Origin: Streptomyces sp. MP131-18
GTDB taxonomy: Bacteria > Actinomycetota > Actinomycetes > Streptomycetales > Streptomycetaceae
Length of the DNA: 64,000 bases
Assembly (NCBI RefSeq): GCF_001984575.1
Contig: NZ_LZNS01000001.1
Coordinates: 2,609,258 to 2,673,257 of the forward strand
Direction of reading: 5' to 3'
This document shows positions 46,064 through 55,985 of this stretch, piece by piece (positions within the stretch are counted from its first letter, which is position 1; the number at the start of each line of letters is the position of its first letter). The position numbers and the translations under genes were made by a program. The notes below the pieces were generated by a model that saw nothing but the letters and a program-made list of their open reading frames with translations, was not told the DNA's origin and ran no database searches.

Positions 46064-46979
46064 AGCGAATCCTCGGGTCGAGCACGGCGTAGAGGAGGTC
46101 GACGAGCAGGTTCGCCAGCAGGAAGATCAGCACCAGGACGACCACGAAGCCGACGACGGTCGGCGAGTTCTGCCGCAGAATGCCCTGGTAGAGCTGGTAG
46201 CCGACGCCCTGGATGTTGAAGATGCGCTCGGTCACGATGGCGCCGGCCATCAGGGTGCCGATGTCCGCGCCGAGGTAGGTGACCACGGGGATCAGCGAGT
46301 TGCGCAGCAGGTGGCGGACCGTCACCCGGCGGCGCGGCAGCCCCTTGGCGATGGCGGTGCGGATGTAGTCGGCGCGGGTGTTCTCGGCGACGGAGGTCCT
46401 GGTGAGCCTGGTGACGTAGGCGAGCGAGACCAGCGCGAGGATGAGGCCGGGCACGATCAGCTCGTCCAGCCGGGCGTCCGGGCTGACCGCCGGGTCGATC
46501 CAGCCGGCCTCGACGCCCAGGAAGAACTGCCCCGTGGTGCCCAGCACGAAGGTGGGGACCGCGATGACGACCAGGGTCAGGATCAGCACCGTGGTGTCGA
46601 GGGAACGGCCGCGGCGCAGCCCCGTGACGACGCCGAGCACGATGCCGAGGACGATCTCGAAGGTGAGGGCGACCAGCGCGAGCCGGAAGCTGATCGGGAA
46701 CGCCCGTTCCATCAGCTCGGTGACCGGCTGCCCGTTGAACGCGGTGCCGAAGTCGCCGGAGAAGATCTTGCCCATGTACAGCAGGTACTGCTGCCACAGC
46801 GGGTGGTCCAGGTTGAACTCCTCGCGCAGCGCCTTGGCGGTGGCCGGATCGGGGCCGCGGTCGCCGAACAGCGCGGACACCGGGTCGCCGAGGGCGTAGA
46901 CCATGACGAAGATGAGGAAGGTCGCCCCGATGAAGACCGGGATCATCTGGAGCAGGCGTCGGATGACGTAGCGCCCCAT
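46056..46979 (-). CDS. Oligopeptide ABC importer permease, OppB type (cassette 2)
   Basis: A 307-aa permease with the usual MGRYVIRRLLQMIPVFIGAT opening, an external loop and five later spans. The cytoplasmic loop has RTAIAKGLPRRRVTV. It lies only 5 bp after the binding-protein stop, without an intervening hairpin, unlike cassettes 1 and 3. It pairs with the OppC-type permease encoded next. Confidence 0.87.
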   Translation of the reverse strand: MGRYVIRRLLQMIPVFIGATFLIFVMVYALGDPVSALFGDRGPDPATAKALREEFNLDHPLWQQYLLYMGKIFSGDFGTAFNGQPVTELMERAFPISFRLALVALTFEIVLGIVLGVVTGLRRGRSLDTTVLILTLVVIAVPTFVLGTTGQFFLGVEAGWIDPAVSPDARLDELIVPGLILALVSLAYVTRLTRTSVAENTRADYIRTAIAKGLPRRRVTVRHLLRNSLIPVVTYLGADIGTLMAGAIVTERIFNIQGVGYQLYQGILRQNSPTVVGFVVVLVLIFLLANLLVDLLYAVLDPRIRYA

Positions 46980-46984
46980 GGGGA

Positions 46985-48622
46985 TTAGCTCACCTTGATC
47001 TCGGTGAAGACCGGGACGGAGAACGGGTTGAGTTTGACGTTCTCAAGGCGTTCCGAATGCCCCGCGGTCCCGTTCTGGTACCACAGCGGGATCGCCGGCA
47101 GGTCCTCCACCAGCACCCGTTCCGCCTCCCGGAAGGTGTTGACCGCCTCGGCCTCGTCGGCTTCCGAGTTGGCCTCGTCGACCAGGCGGTCGAACTCCTC
47201 GCTGCGGTAGACGGAGTCGTTGGACGAGGCGTCCGTGTAGTAGAGCGGCTGGAGGAAGTTCTGGATCAGCGGGTAGTCCATCTGCCAGCCCGTGCGGAAC
47301 ATGCCGGTCATCTCCCGGCCGGTGACCTGGTTGCGGAAGTCGGCGAAGGTCGGGACGGGGTTGACCGTGCAGGCGCCGGTGTCGTCCAGCGCGTTGTTGA
47401 TGCTGTTGCAGACCGCGTCCATCCACTGCCGGTGAGAGCCGGTGTCCACGTTGGAGGTGAGGGTGATCCGCCCGTCCGGCAGCCCGCCCGCCTCCTCGAT
47501 CAGCTGCTTGGCGCGGTCCGGGTCGTAGGTGCAGGCCTCCCCGCACAGCCCCTCCTCGTAGCCGCCGGCGTCGCCGAGCACGGGGGAGGTGAAGTCGCTC
47601 GCCGGGGTGCGGGTGTCGTGGAAGATGCGCGAGGTGATCTCCTCGCGGTTGATCGCCATGGAGAGCCCGCGGCGCAGCGCAGCGCCGTCCTCGCCCTCCC
47701 AGGCGTCCTCGTAGAGCGGGAAGGAGACGGTCTGGATGATGCCGGCCGGCTGGTTGATGTAGCGGTCGCCGAGATCGTTCTGCGCGTTCTGGAGCTGGGA
47801 GGCGGGCACGTCGTCGATCAGGTCGAGGTTGCCGGCCTGGAGGTCGGTGTAGGCGGTGTTGTTGTCGGTGTAGACGCGCAGTTCCACGCCGTCGTTCTGG
47901 GCCGCGTCCTTGCCCTTGAAGCCCTCGTACCGCACCAGGGTCATGCTCTGGCTGCGCTGGTAGGACTCGATCTCGTAGGGGCCGTTGCCGATGGGCTTGG
48001 CCAGCCACGCGTCGTGGTCGTCGAAGAACGCCCGCGGCAGCGGCGCGTAGGCGGCGTAGCCGAGCGTTTCCGGCCACAGGGAGAACGGTTCGCTGAGGCG
48101 GACGGTGAAGGTGTGGTCGTCGAGGACGCGCAGGCCGCTGAGGGTGTCCGCGGTGGCCTCGGCGTCCTCCTCGGCCGGATGCACCTCGTCGTAGCCGTCG
48201 ATGAACTGGAAGAAGTAGCTGGCGACCTGCGCGTTCTCGATGTGGGCGCCGTAGTTCCAGGCGTCCACGTAGGAGGCGGCGGTCACGGGCGTGCCGTCGC
48301 TGAACGTCCAGCCGTCCTCGATGGTGACGGTGAAGTTCTGCTGGTCGTCGGTCTCGATCGACTCCGCCATCTCGTCCTTCGCCTCGCCCGTCTCCGGGTC
48401 GTAGCGCTTCAGGCCGCGGAAGATCATGTCGAGGACCTTGCCGCCCTGCACCTCGTTGGTGTTCGCGGGCTCCAGCGGATGCTGCGGATCGCCCCAGGAG
48501 GCACGGATCATCCCCCCGCCGCCCCCGCCCCCCGAGTCGTCCCCGCCGCCGCACGCCGTGGCCGCCGCGACGATGACCGTCAGGCCGGCGACGGCGCTGG
48601 TCAGGCGGATGCTTCGGCGCAT
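46985..48622 (-). CDS. Peptide-binding lipoprotein, SBP_bac_5 (cassette 2)
   Basis: A 545-aa lipoprotein with a lipobox ending at Cys24 (ATAC), a Gly-rich linker, then SBP_bac_5 (from about 38: WGDPQHPLEPANTNE). Cys pairs occur in the loop region (CGEAC, CNSINN and CTVNP), so disulfides are likely. It is paralogous to the cassette 3 protein, but the two differ much more than their ATPases. The ATG at 48622 is fixed by GAGGAGG 5 nt upstream. An AT-rich stretch with TATAAG-like sequence lies about 60 bp upstream. Peptide specificity is unknown. Confidence 0.87.
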   Translation of the reverse strand: MRRSIRLTSAVAGLTVIVAAATACGGGDDSGGGGGGGMIRASWGDPQHPLEPANTNEVQGGKVLDMIFRGLKRYDPETGEAKDEMAESIETDDQQNFTVTIEDGWTFSDGTPVTAASYVDAWNYGAHIENAQVASYFFQFIDGYDEVHPAEEDAEATADTLSGLRVLDDHTFTVRLSEPFSLWPETLGYAAYAPLPRAFFDDHDAWLAKPIGNGPYEIESYQRSQSMTLVRYEGFKGKDAAQNDGVELRVYTDNNTAYTDLQAGNLDLIDDVPASQLQNAQNDLGDRYINQPAGIIQTVSFPLYEDAWEGEDGAALRRGLSMAINREEITSRIFHDTRTPASDFTSPVLGDAGGYEEGLCGEACTYDPDRAKQLIEEAGGLPDGRITLTSNVDTGSHRQWMDAVCNSINNALDDTGACTVNPVPTFADFRNQVTGREMTGMFRTGWQMDYPLIQNFLQPLYYTDASSNDSVYRSEEFDRLVDEANSEADEAEAVNTFREAERVLVEDLPAIPLWYQNGTAGHSERLENVKLNPFSVPVFTEIKVS

Positions 48623-48780
48623 GGGTGCCTCCTCGGGCCGGTGAAGCCATATGCAGACCAACAGAGACCAATAAAACCGCTTATATCCCCCAGGGCTGGC
48701 GAACGACCTCCGGGGCCGCCCGGAGTGTTGCCCGAAACCCCCCATATGCCTCAGGGCGGTCCTCCGCTATCGTCCGAAGC

Positions 48781-49935
48781 ATGCGGTCAGCACTCCCCCC
48801 GGTCGTCCTGCTCGCCGCCACCCTCCTGGCCTGCACCGCCGAGCAGCAGGACCGGTCAGGGCCCACCGAGGCGCCGAGCCCGTCCGCGTCCCTCCTCCCC
48901 ACCCCCTCGGCCGAGCCGCCCCGCATCCCCTCGGCCACCGAACTGCCAGGACAGGACGTCCTGCTCAGGTTCGCCGATGCCGCACACGCCTTCGCGCTGC
49001 TGACGGACTGCCGCGACGACGGGGTCTGCGCCGTGCGCGCCGCCGTGCTGGCGGACGGCGGCTGGCAGCTGCGGGACACCCCGGCGGGCGCCACGGAGGG
49101 CGACGGCAGCGACCACACCCTCCAGGTGGCAGGGCCAGGCAGCGCGCGGTTGTCCCAGCGGGACGCCGAGGGGCACGAGGAGAGCTGGCTGACCACCGAC
49201 GGCGGTGCCACGTGGCAGCCCGCCCCGGCCGAGCCGGCGGGCACCGCGCCGGAGATCCCCAGCGGCGCGCTGCTGGTGGCGGACGAGCAGGTCAACGTGC
49301 TCATGCCGGACACCGCCGAGTACAAGGTGCTCGCCGAACAGCCGCCGCTGACCGCCGTCGACCGGCTCGACCTGCTGGCCGACGGTACCTACTGGACGCG
49401 CGGCAAGGACCGCGCCACCGGCGAGCCGGCCGCCGCCGTCACCCGGGACCTGGGCCGCACCTGGGAGCTGCTGCCCCCGCTGCCGACCCCGCCGGGCCAC
49501 GGGCACCACGCCGAGCTGCGCGCCCTGGTCGCCGCCGAGGACGCCCTGTACGCGTTCGAAACGGGGGTGCTGCTGAGCGACGTGTACCGCGGCACCACGG
49601 CCGGATCGCTGATCGCGGTACACCGCAGCGCGGACGACGGGCGGACCTGGGAACGGGTGTGGACCGGCGGGGGCGGCGCCTCACCCAGGTCGCTGCTCGG
49701 CACGCCCATCGCCGCCGCGGACGGCAGCCTCGTCGTCTACGCGGACGACGGCATCTACACCAGCAGGGACGGCGGCAGCACGTTCGAAACCACCCGCCCG
49801 GGGCCGCCGCCCGAGGAGCCGGCGCTGACGCCCGGCGGCTACCTGCTGACGGACATCGGGAACCCGGGCCACTACCGCATTTCCGCCGACGGGTTCACCT
49901 GGCACACGCTCATCCTCGGCGGCAACCGCGGCTGA
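48781..49935 (+). CDS. Beta-propeller (BNR/Asp-box) lipoprotein
   Basis: A 384-aa secreted lipoprotein with a short signal ending in LLAC (Cys18) and a Pro/Ser/Thr-rich linker. The rest carries Asp-box motifs: TDGGATW, DLGRTW, DDGRTW and DGGSTF (about 140 to 335), the sign of sialidase/sortilin-type beta-propeller. It lacks catalytic residues of a glycosidase that I can identify, so a binding or scaffold role is more likely. It is the only gene on the plus strand between two paralogous peptide importers, and is divergent from the cassette 2 binding protein, with a terminator at its 3' end. Confidence 0.78.
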   Translation: MRSALPPVVLLAATLLACTAEQQDRSGPTEAPSPSASLLPTPSAEPPRIPSATELPGQDVLLRFADAAHAFALLTDCRDDGVCAVRAAVLADGGWQLRDTPAGATEGDGSDHTLQVAGPGSARLSQRDAEGHEESWLTTDGGATWQPAPAEPAGTAPEIPSGALLVADEQVNVLMPDTAEYKVLAEQPPLTAVDRLDLLADGTYWTRGKDRATGEPAAAVTRDLGRTWELLPPLPTPPGHGHHAELRALVAAEDALYAFETGVLLSDVYRGTTAGSLIAVHRSADDGRTWERVWTGGGGASPRSLLGTPIAAADGSLVVYADDGIYTSRDGGSTFETTRPGPPPEEPALTPGGYLLTDIGNPGHYRISADGFTWHTLILGGNRG

Positions 49936-49959
49936 GCCGCCCGGCCGGAGCCGGGCGGC
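49936..49959. terminator. Bidirectional terminator after beta-propeller gene
   Basis: GCCGCCCGGC (49936-49945) pairs with GCCGGGCGGC (49950-49959), 10 bp, loop CGGA, in the 32-bp gap between convergent stops. Confidence 0.75.
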
Positions 49960-49967
49960 CGGGCCGT

Positions 49968-51006
<1,039 letters not shown>

Positions 51007-51014
<8 letters not shown>

Positions 51015-52041
51015 GGATCGTCTCCTTCCAGAAGTGGCAGGCGCTGGTCCGGCCGCCCAGCGGGCTGCCGTCGCGCTCGGTCACCTCGGCCAGCGGCGGC
51101 ACCTCGGTCCGGCAGACGTCCCGCGCCATGGCGCAGCGCGGGTTGAACGCGCAGCCGCTCGGGACCGCCGTGAGGCTGGGCGGCAGGCCCTTGATCGCGT
51201 ACAGCTCCTTGCCCTTGTGGTCCAGGCGCGGGATCGAGTCCAGCAGGCCCTTGGTGTAGGGGTGCGCGGGCCGCTTGTACAGCTCGTGCACCGGCGCGTG
51301 CTCCACGATGCGCCCCGCGTACATGACCGCGATCTTGTCGGCCACGTCGGCGACGACGCCCAGGTCGTGGGTGATGAGGATGAGCCCCATGTTGAAGTCG
51401 CGCTGCAACTCCGACAGCAGGTCCATCACCTGCGCCTGGACGGTCACGTCCAGCGCCGTCGTAGGCTCGTCCGCGATGATCACGTCCGGCTCCAGGGCCA
51501 ACGCCATCGCGATCATGATGCGCTGCCGCATACCGCCGGAGAACTGGTGCGGGTAGTCGTTCACCCGCTCCTTCGCCGCGGGTATGCGCACCCGGTCCAT
51601 CAGCTCGACGGACTTGGCCTTGGCCTCCTTGCGGGACATGCCCCGGTGCACCCGGAACATCTCCCCCAGCTGGTAGCCCACCGACAGCACCGGGTTCAGC
51701 GAGGACAGCGCGTCCTGGAAGATCATCGCGATCTTGTCGCCGCGCACCCGACGCCGCTGGTCCTCGGGCATCTTGAGCATGTCCTCGCCGCGGAACAGGA
51801 TCTCCCCGCCGGTGATGCGCCCTGGCGGCATGTCCAGGATGCCCATGATGGTCTGGGCGGTCACGGACTTGCCGGAGCCCGACTCGCCGAGCACCGCCAG
51901 CGTCTCGCCGGCGTCCACGGTGTAACTGACGCCGTTGACGGCCTTGGCCTGGCCCTCCCGCGTGCGGAACTCCACATGCAGGTCCCGGACTTCGAGCAGC
52001 GGTACCCCGGGGACGTCCGCCTTGGTCATTTCGATCGACAC
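51007..52041 (-). CDS. Oligopeptide ABC importer ATPase, OppD type (cassette 3)
   Basis: A 344-aa ATPase. Walker A GESGSGKS, signature FSGGMRQR, Walker [13 protein letters not shown] and C-terminal CAFNPRC with a later Cys. The GTG start has GAGGGAG 7 nt upstream, within the end of the OppC-type gene 12 bp away. Sequence is near that of cassette 2, with an added N-terminal [16 protein letters not shown] extension. Confidence 0.87.
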
Positions 52042-52053
52042 GAGCGTGCTCCC

Positions 52054-53019
52054 TCAGCGCAGCTTGGGGTCGAGGGCGTCACGCACGGCGTCACCCAGCA
52101 TCAGGAAGGACAGGATGGTGATGCTCAGCAGGATCGACGGGTACAGCAGGATGTGTTCGGCGATCCGGATCTGGCCCTGTGCCCGGTTGATGTCGCCACC
52201 CCAGGAGATGGACGGCTCGCTCAGGCCGATGCCCAGGAACGACAGCACGGCCTCCGCGGTGATGTACCCGCCGAGCGCGATCATGGCGACCACGATGACC
52301 GGGGCCATGGCGTTGGGCAGGACGTGCCGCAGCAGGATGCGGGACGTGCCGGCGCCGAGCGAACGGGCCGCGGCCACGTAGTCGGACTGCTTGATCGAGA
52401 TGACCGAACCGCGCATCACCCTGGCCACGGTCGTCCAGCCGAGGAAGGCGAGCGCGAAGGTCACCGTCCACTCGGTCCTGGTGTCGAAGGAGACCAGGAT
52501 GACCATGGCGCCCAGCAGGAACGGGATGCCCAGGAAGATGTCGATGACCCGGGAGAGCAGCGCGTCGACCCAGCCGCCGAAGTAGCCGGCGAGCATGCCG
52601 ACGAGGCTGCCGAGCACCGTCACCAGGACGGTCACCGCGACGCCGATCACGATGGACGCGCGGGTGCCGTACAGCATCCGCGCCCAGATGCTCTGCCCCT
52701 GCTGGTTGTAGCCCAGCCACTCCGGTGAGAAGAAGTGGGTCAGCTCCGGCTCGCGCAGGTAGTTGTTCGTGAGGTCGGCCGCCCGCGGGCTCACCGAGGT
52801 GAACCAGCCGGGGAACGCCGCCACCACGAGCAGCAGCAGGATGATCAGCGCGGGGATCACGAAGCTGGGCTTGCGCCGCAGATCGTGCCACGCGTCGGAC
52901 CACAGGCTCCGCGGCTTGCCGGGCGCGGGCCCGGCGTCGACCGCGACCGCGGCGGGGACCGCCCCGCCGCCGGACGGAACGGCTTCCTTCTTGCCGATGG
53001 TGGCCCTTGCCTCAGGCAT
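52054..53019 (-). CDS. Oligopeptide ABC importer permease, OppC type (cassette 3)
   Basis: A 321-aa permease. N-terminal tail of about 45 residues, first span (KPSFVIPALIILLLLVVAAF), external domain with TNNYLREPELTHFFSPEW, then five spans. EAA loop VAAARSLGAGTSRILL. The ATG lies in an 8-bp overlap with the OppB-type stop (ATGCCTGA, 53012-53019), identical to cassette 2. Confidence 0.87.
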   Translation of the reverse strand: MPEARATIGKKEAVPSGGGAVPAAVAVDAGPAPGKPRSLWSDAWHDLRRKPSFVIPALIILLLLVVAAFPGWFTSVSPRAADLTNNYLREPELTHFFSPEWLGYNQQGQSIWARMLYGTRASIVIGVAVTVLVTVLGSLVGMLAGYFGGWVDALLSRVIDIFLGIPFLLGAMVILVSFDTRTEWTVTFALAFLGWTTVARVMRGSVISIKQSDYVAAARSLGAGTSRILLRHVLPNAMAPVIVVAMIALGGYITAEAVLSFLGIGLSEPSISWGGDINRAQGQIRIAEHILLYPSILLSITILSFLMLGDAVRDALDPKLR

Positions 53020-53941
53020 AGCGAATCCTTGGGTCGAGCACCGCGTAGAGCAGATCGACGAGCAGCGCGATCACCAGGTAGACGATGATGATGAAACTGA
53101 CGACGCCGACGACGGTCGCGCCCTCCCGCGCGTTCAACGCTTCGTACACCGTCCGTCCGATCCCGTTGATGTTGAAGATGCCCTCGGTGACGATGGCGCC
53201 CGCCATCAGGTTGCCGAGGTCGACGCCGAGGAAGGTGACCACCGGGATCAGCGAGTTGCGGAGCAGGTGGTTGCCGACCACACGGCGCTGGGGCAGCCCC
53301 TTGGCGCGCGCCGTGCGCATGTAGTCGGCGCGCCGGTTCTCCACGATCGTCGAGCGGGTCAGCCGCATGACGTAGGCCAGGGAGAGCGAGGCCAGCGCGA
53401 GGGCGGGGAGCAGCAGCTCGCCCCAGTTCTCCGAGTCGCGGACCGTGGGGGTGATCCACCCCCACTTGACGCCGGGGTAGGTCTGGTAGAGGTAGCCGAT
53501 GACGAACACCGGCACCGAGATCAGCAGCAGGCTGAGGAAGAGGATGCCGCGGTCCGTCTTCTTGCCGGCCCGCAGCCCGGCCAGCAGGCCGAGCCCGATG
53601 CCGACGACGGCGGTGATGAGGAACGCCAGCGCGGTCAGCCGCAGGGTGGCGGGCAGCGCGTCCGAAATGACGTCGATGACCTCGCGTCTGCTCTGGATCT
53701 GGGTACCGAAGTCTCCCTGCACCAGGCCGACAAGATAATTCCAGTACTGGAGCAGAATCGGGTCGTCGAGGCCGAGATCCGCTTTGATCGCGGCCATCTG
53801 GGCCTCGTCCGGGGCCCGTTCGCCCCACAGAGCCCGCACGGGGTCCCCGGGCAGGGCGTACATCATCATGAAGATGATGAAGGTCGACCCGATGAACACC
53901 GGGATCATCTGGAGCAGTCGCCGTACGACGTAGCGCCCCAT
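53012..53941 (-). CDS. Oligopeptide ABC importer permease, OppB type (cassette 3)
   Basis: A 309-aa permease with MGRYVVRRLLQMIPVFIGST, an external loop and the EAA loop RTARAKGLPQRRVVG. ATG 53941 is chosen over ATG 53944: GGAGG ends just 1 nt before the first ATG, but 4 nt before the second, and the paralogue begins MGRY. A hairpin (53970-53998) separates it from the binding-protein gene. Confidence 0.87.
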   Translation of the reverse strand: MGRYVVRRLLQMIPVFIGSTFIIFMMMYALPGDPVRALWGERAPDEAQMAAIKADLGLDDPILLQYWNYLVGLVQGDFGTQIQSRREVIDVISDALPATLRLTALAFLITAVVGIGLGLLAGLRAGKKTDRGILFLSLLLISVPVFVIGYLYQTYPGVKWGWITPTVRDSENWGELLLPALALASLSLAYVMRLTRSTIVENRRADYMRTARAKGLPQRRVVGNHLLRNSLIPVVTFLGVDLGNLMAGAIVTEGIFNINGIGRTVYEALNAREGATVVGVVSFIIIVYLVIALLVDLLYAVLDPRIRYA

Positions 53942-53969
53942 CATTCCTCCATGTCAGTCGGCGTGGCCC

Positions 53970-53998
53970 GCGGGCCGTCCCGGTCGGGGACGGCCCGC
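53970..53998 (-). terminator. Hairpin between binding protein and permease (cassette 3)
   Basis: GCGGGCCGTCCC (53970-53981) pairs perfectly with GGGACGGCCCGC (53987-53998), loop GGTCG. It lies 32 nt after the binding-protein stop and before the permease start, so it probably makes an attenuator or mRNA end for excess binding protein. Confidence 0.7.
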
Positions 53999-54029
53999 AG
54001 GCACGCTTACGCTGCTGTCCGGCCCGCGG

Positions 54030-55661
54030 TCACTCGTTGACGGTGACTTCGTTCAGCACCGGCACGCCGGCGGTGTCGAAGCGGACGTTCTCCACGTTCG
54101 GGCCCCAGCCGGCGTTGACGTTCTGGTACCAGAGCGGGATGGACGGCATCTCCTGCCACAGCAGCTGCTCGGCCTCCTGGTAGAGGGCCACCGCCTCGTC
54201 CAGCGTGGCGGCCCGGTCGCCCTCGGCGAACAGCTCGTCGACCTCGGCGTTGTCGAAGCGGCCGTAGTTGCTGTGCGCGTAGGACGCGTACAGCTCCTTC
54301 AGGAAGTTGACGTTCAGCGGGTAGTCCGCCAGCCAGCCGCCGCGGTACATGCTCTCGACCTCATTGGCCTCGCGGGCCTCCAGGTCGGTGTCGAAGTCGA
54401 CCTTGGAGTCGCCGACGCACTCCACGTCCAGCGTTTCGATGATGCTGTTGCAGACGGCCTCGACCCACTCCCGGTGGCCACCGTCCGCGTTGTACTGGAT
54501 GGTGATCCGGTCCCCGGGGATGCCGCCGTTCTCCTCGACCAGCTGGCGCGCGCGCTCCGGGTCGAAGGTGGTGATGTCGCCGGAGGCGCCTGCCTCGTAG
54601 CCGTACACGCCCGGGGGCACGAAGCTGTCGGCCGGGGTACGGGAGCCGTTCAGCACGGTCTGGGTGATGGTCTCCCGGTCGATCGCCATGGAGACGCCCT
54701 GGAGCACCTCCGGCGGGGTGTCCTCCCAGTTGTACCAGGCCGGCGTGATGGTCTGGGTGCCGTTGTAGGGCTGGGCGACGGTGCGGTCCTCGCCGAGGTC
54801 CTGCTGGTAGAGCGGCAGGTCGCGCGGTCCCACCTGGCGGATGATGTCCAGGTTGCCCGACTGGAGGTCGGTGTACGCGGCCTCCAGGCCGTCGTACGCC
54901 TGGATGTGGATGCCGCCGTTCTGCGCGGCGTCCTCGCCGGCGTACTCCTCGTAGCGGGTGAGCTCGATGGACTCGCCGTGGTTCCACTCGACGAAGGAGT
55001 AGGGGCCGTTGCCCACCGGGCTCTCGCCGAACGCCTCGGGGTCCTCGTAGAAGCTCTCCGGCAGCGGGGTGAAAGTCGAGTAACCCAGCTTGTAGTCGTA
55101 GTAGGGGACCGGGTCGGTCAGCTCGATGGTGAACGTGGTCTCGTCGACGGCCTGGAGGCCGGACATCGCGTCGGCGGTGGGCTCGCCCTCCTCCGGGTGC
55201 ACGTCCTCGTAGCCGACGATGTCCTGGAACCAGAAGCTGCCGTTCTGGTTGTTGGTGACGTTCGCCGCCCAGTTCCAGGCGTTGACGTAGCTCTCCGCGG
55301 TGACGGGCGTGCCGTCGTGGAACGTCCAGCCCTCCTTGAGGGTCACCGTCCAGACCGAGTTGTCCTCGTTGGGCTCGACGGACTCGGCCGCGACCATGAA
55401 GATCTGGCCCTCGTCGTCGAAGTCGAGGAGCTTGGAGAAGAGGTTGTCGATCACGAGGCCGCCGAGCGCCTCGTTGGTGTTCATCGGGATGAGCGGGTTC
55501 TGCGGCTCACCACCGTCGATCCGGACGATGCCATCCGGGTTCCCCGCGGCCCCGTCCGAACCGCCGTCGCCGCCGTCATCATCGCCGCCGCCGCAAGCCG
55601 TCGCGGCGAGGGCCACGACTATCGCACTGGCGACCCACTTGGCGCTGCGCGCACCACGCAT
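54030..55661 (-). CDS. Peptide-binding lipoprotein, SBP_bac_5 (cassette 3)
   Basis: A 543-aa lipoprotein. Lipobox ends at Cys23 (ATAC), followed by a Gly/Asp-rich linker and SBP_bac_5 (from about 45: GGEPQNPLIPMNTNE). Binding-cleft segments include EGWTFHDGTPVTAES and NTNE. It is a paralogue of the cassette 2 protein with a much-diverged cleft, suggesting different peptides. First gene of the cassette; upstream lie two inverted repeats (55740-55760, 55855-55908) that may be operators. Confidence 0.87.
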   Translation of the reverse strand: MRGARSAKWVASAIVVALAATACGGGDDDGGDGGSDGAAGNPDGIVRIDGGEPQNPLIPMNTNEALGGLVIDNLFSKLLDFDDEGQIFMVAAESVEPNEDNSVWTVTLKEGWTFHDGTPVTAESYVNAWNWAANVTNNQNGSFWFQDIVGYEDVHPEEGEPTADAMSGLQAVDETTFTIELTDPVPYYDYKLGYSTFTPLPESFYEDPEAFGESPVGNGPYSFVEWNHGESIELTRYEEYAGEDAAQNGGIHIQAYDGLEAAYTDLQSGNLDIIRQVGPRDLPLYQQDLGEDRTVAQPYNGTQTITPAWYNWEDTPPEVLQGVSMAIDRETITQTVLNGSRTPADSFVPPGVYGYEAGASGDITTFDPERARQLVEENGGIPGDRITIQYNADGGHREWVEAVCNSIIETLDVECVGDSKVDFDTDLEAREANEVESMYRGGWLADYPLNVNFLKELYASYAHSNYGRFDNAEVDELFAEGDRAATLDEAVALYQEAEQLLWQEMPSIPLWYQNVNAGWGPNVENVRFDTAGVPVLNEVTVNE

Positions 55662-55739
55662 GGGCTCTGCCTCCTTGGGAATCCGCTTTCATGCACAGGG
55701 AACCCCGGAGCGCGGAGGTCTACCCGCGTCCGGTTCGCA

Positions 55740-55760
55740 ATGCCCACAACTATTGGGCAT
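55740..55760. promoter_or_regulatory. Operator-like inverted repeat upstream of cassette 3
   Basis: ATGCCCA (55740-55746) and TGGGCAT (55754-55760) are inverted copies with a 7-nt spacer, about 80-100 bp upstream of the binding-protein gene. Spacing suits a dimeric regulator. No known regulator motif is matched. Confidence 0.4.
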
Positions 55761-55854
55761 AAACCTGCGGCGAAACCACCGATCGGCTATCTCATTTTGA
55801 TGAAGATGAGGAGACGACAACCCGCATATCCGGACAAAGCACAGATGAACTCTC

Positions 55855-55908
55855 TCCGGTATCCGGACTGATGTGACGTAAGTCAAGTCCCTCGGTCCGG
55901 ATACCGGA
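55855..55908. repeat. 14-bp inverted repeat between typA and cassette 3
   Basis: TCCGGTATCCGGAC (55855-55868) is the exact reverse complement of GTCCGGATACCGGA (55895-55908), spacer 26 nt. Extra TATCCGG/ATCCGGTA half-sites flank it near 55827 and 55921. It could be a repeated operator or, as an RNA hairpin, the end of the typA message 78 nt after its stop. Confidence 0.5.
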
Positions 55909-55985
55909 CGGTAGATCTCACATCCGGTACGAAACCTGCTTGACACATACGGGGGGAATGTGTCGCACGGTGCAACACGCCTGAA

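Larger units (their letters stand above)
55662..55985. other. 324-bp intergenic region upstream of cassette 3
   Basis: No gene is seen. The stretch is visibly poorer in GC than its surroundings. It includes the 7-bp inverted repeat ATGCCCA...TGGGCAT (55740-55760) about 80 bp before the binding-protein start, and the 14-bp inverted repeat (55855-55908). The far end receives typA transcription. It likely holds the promoter and operator of cassette 3 and the end of the typA unit. Confidence 0.55.
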
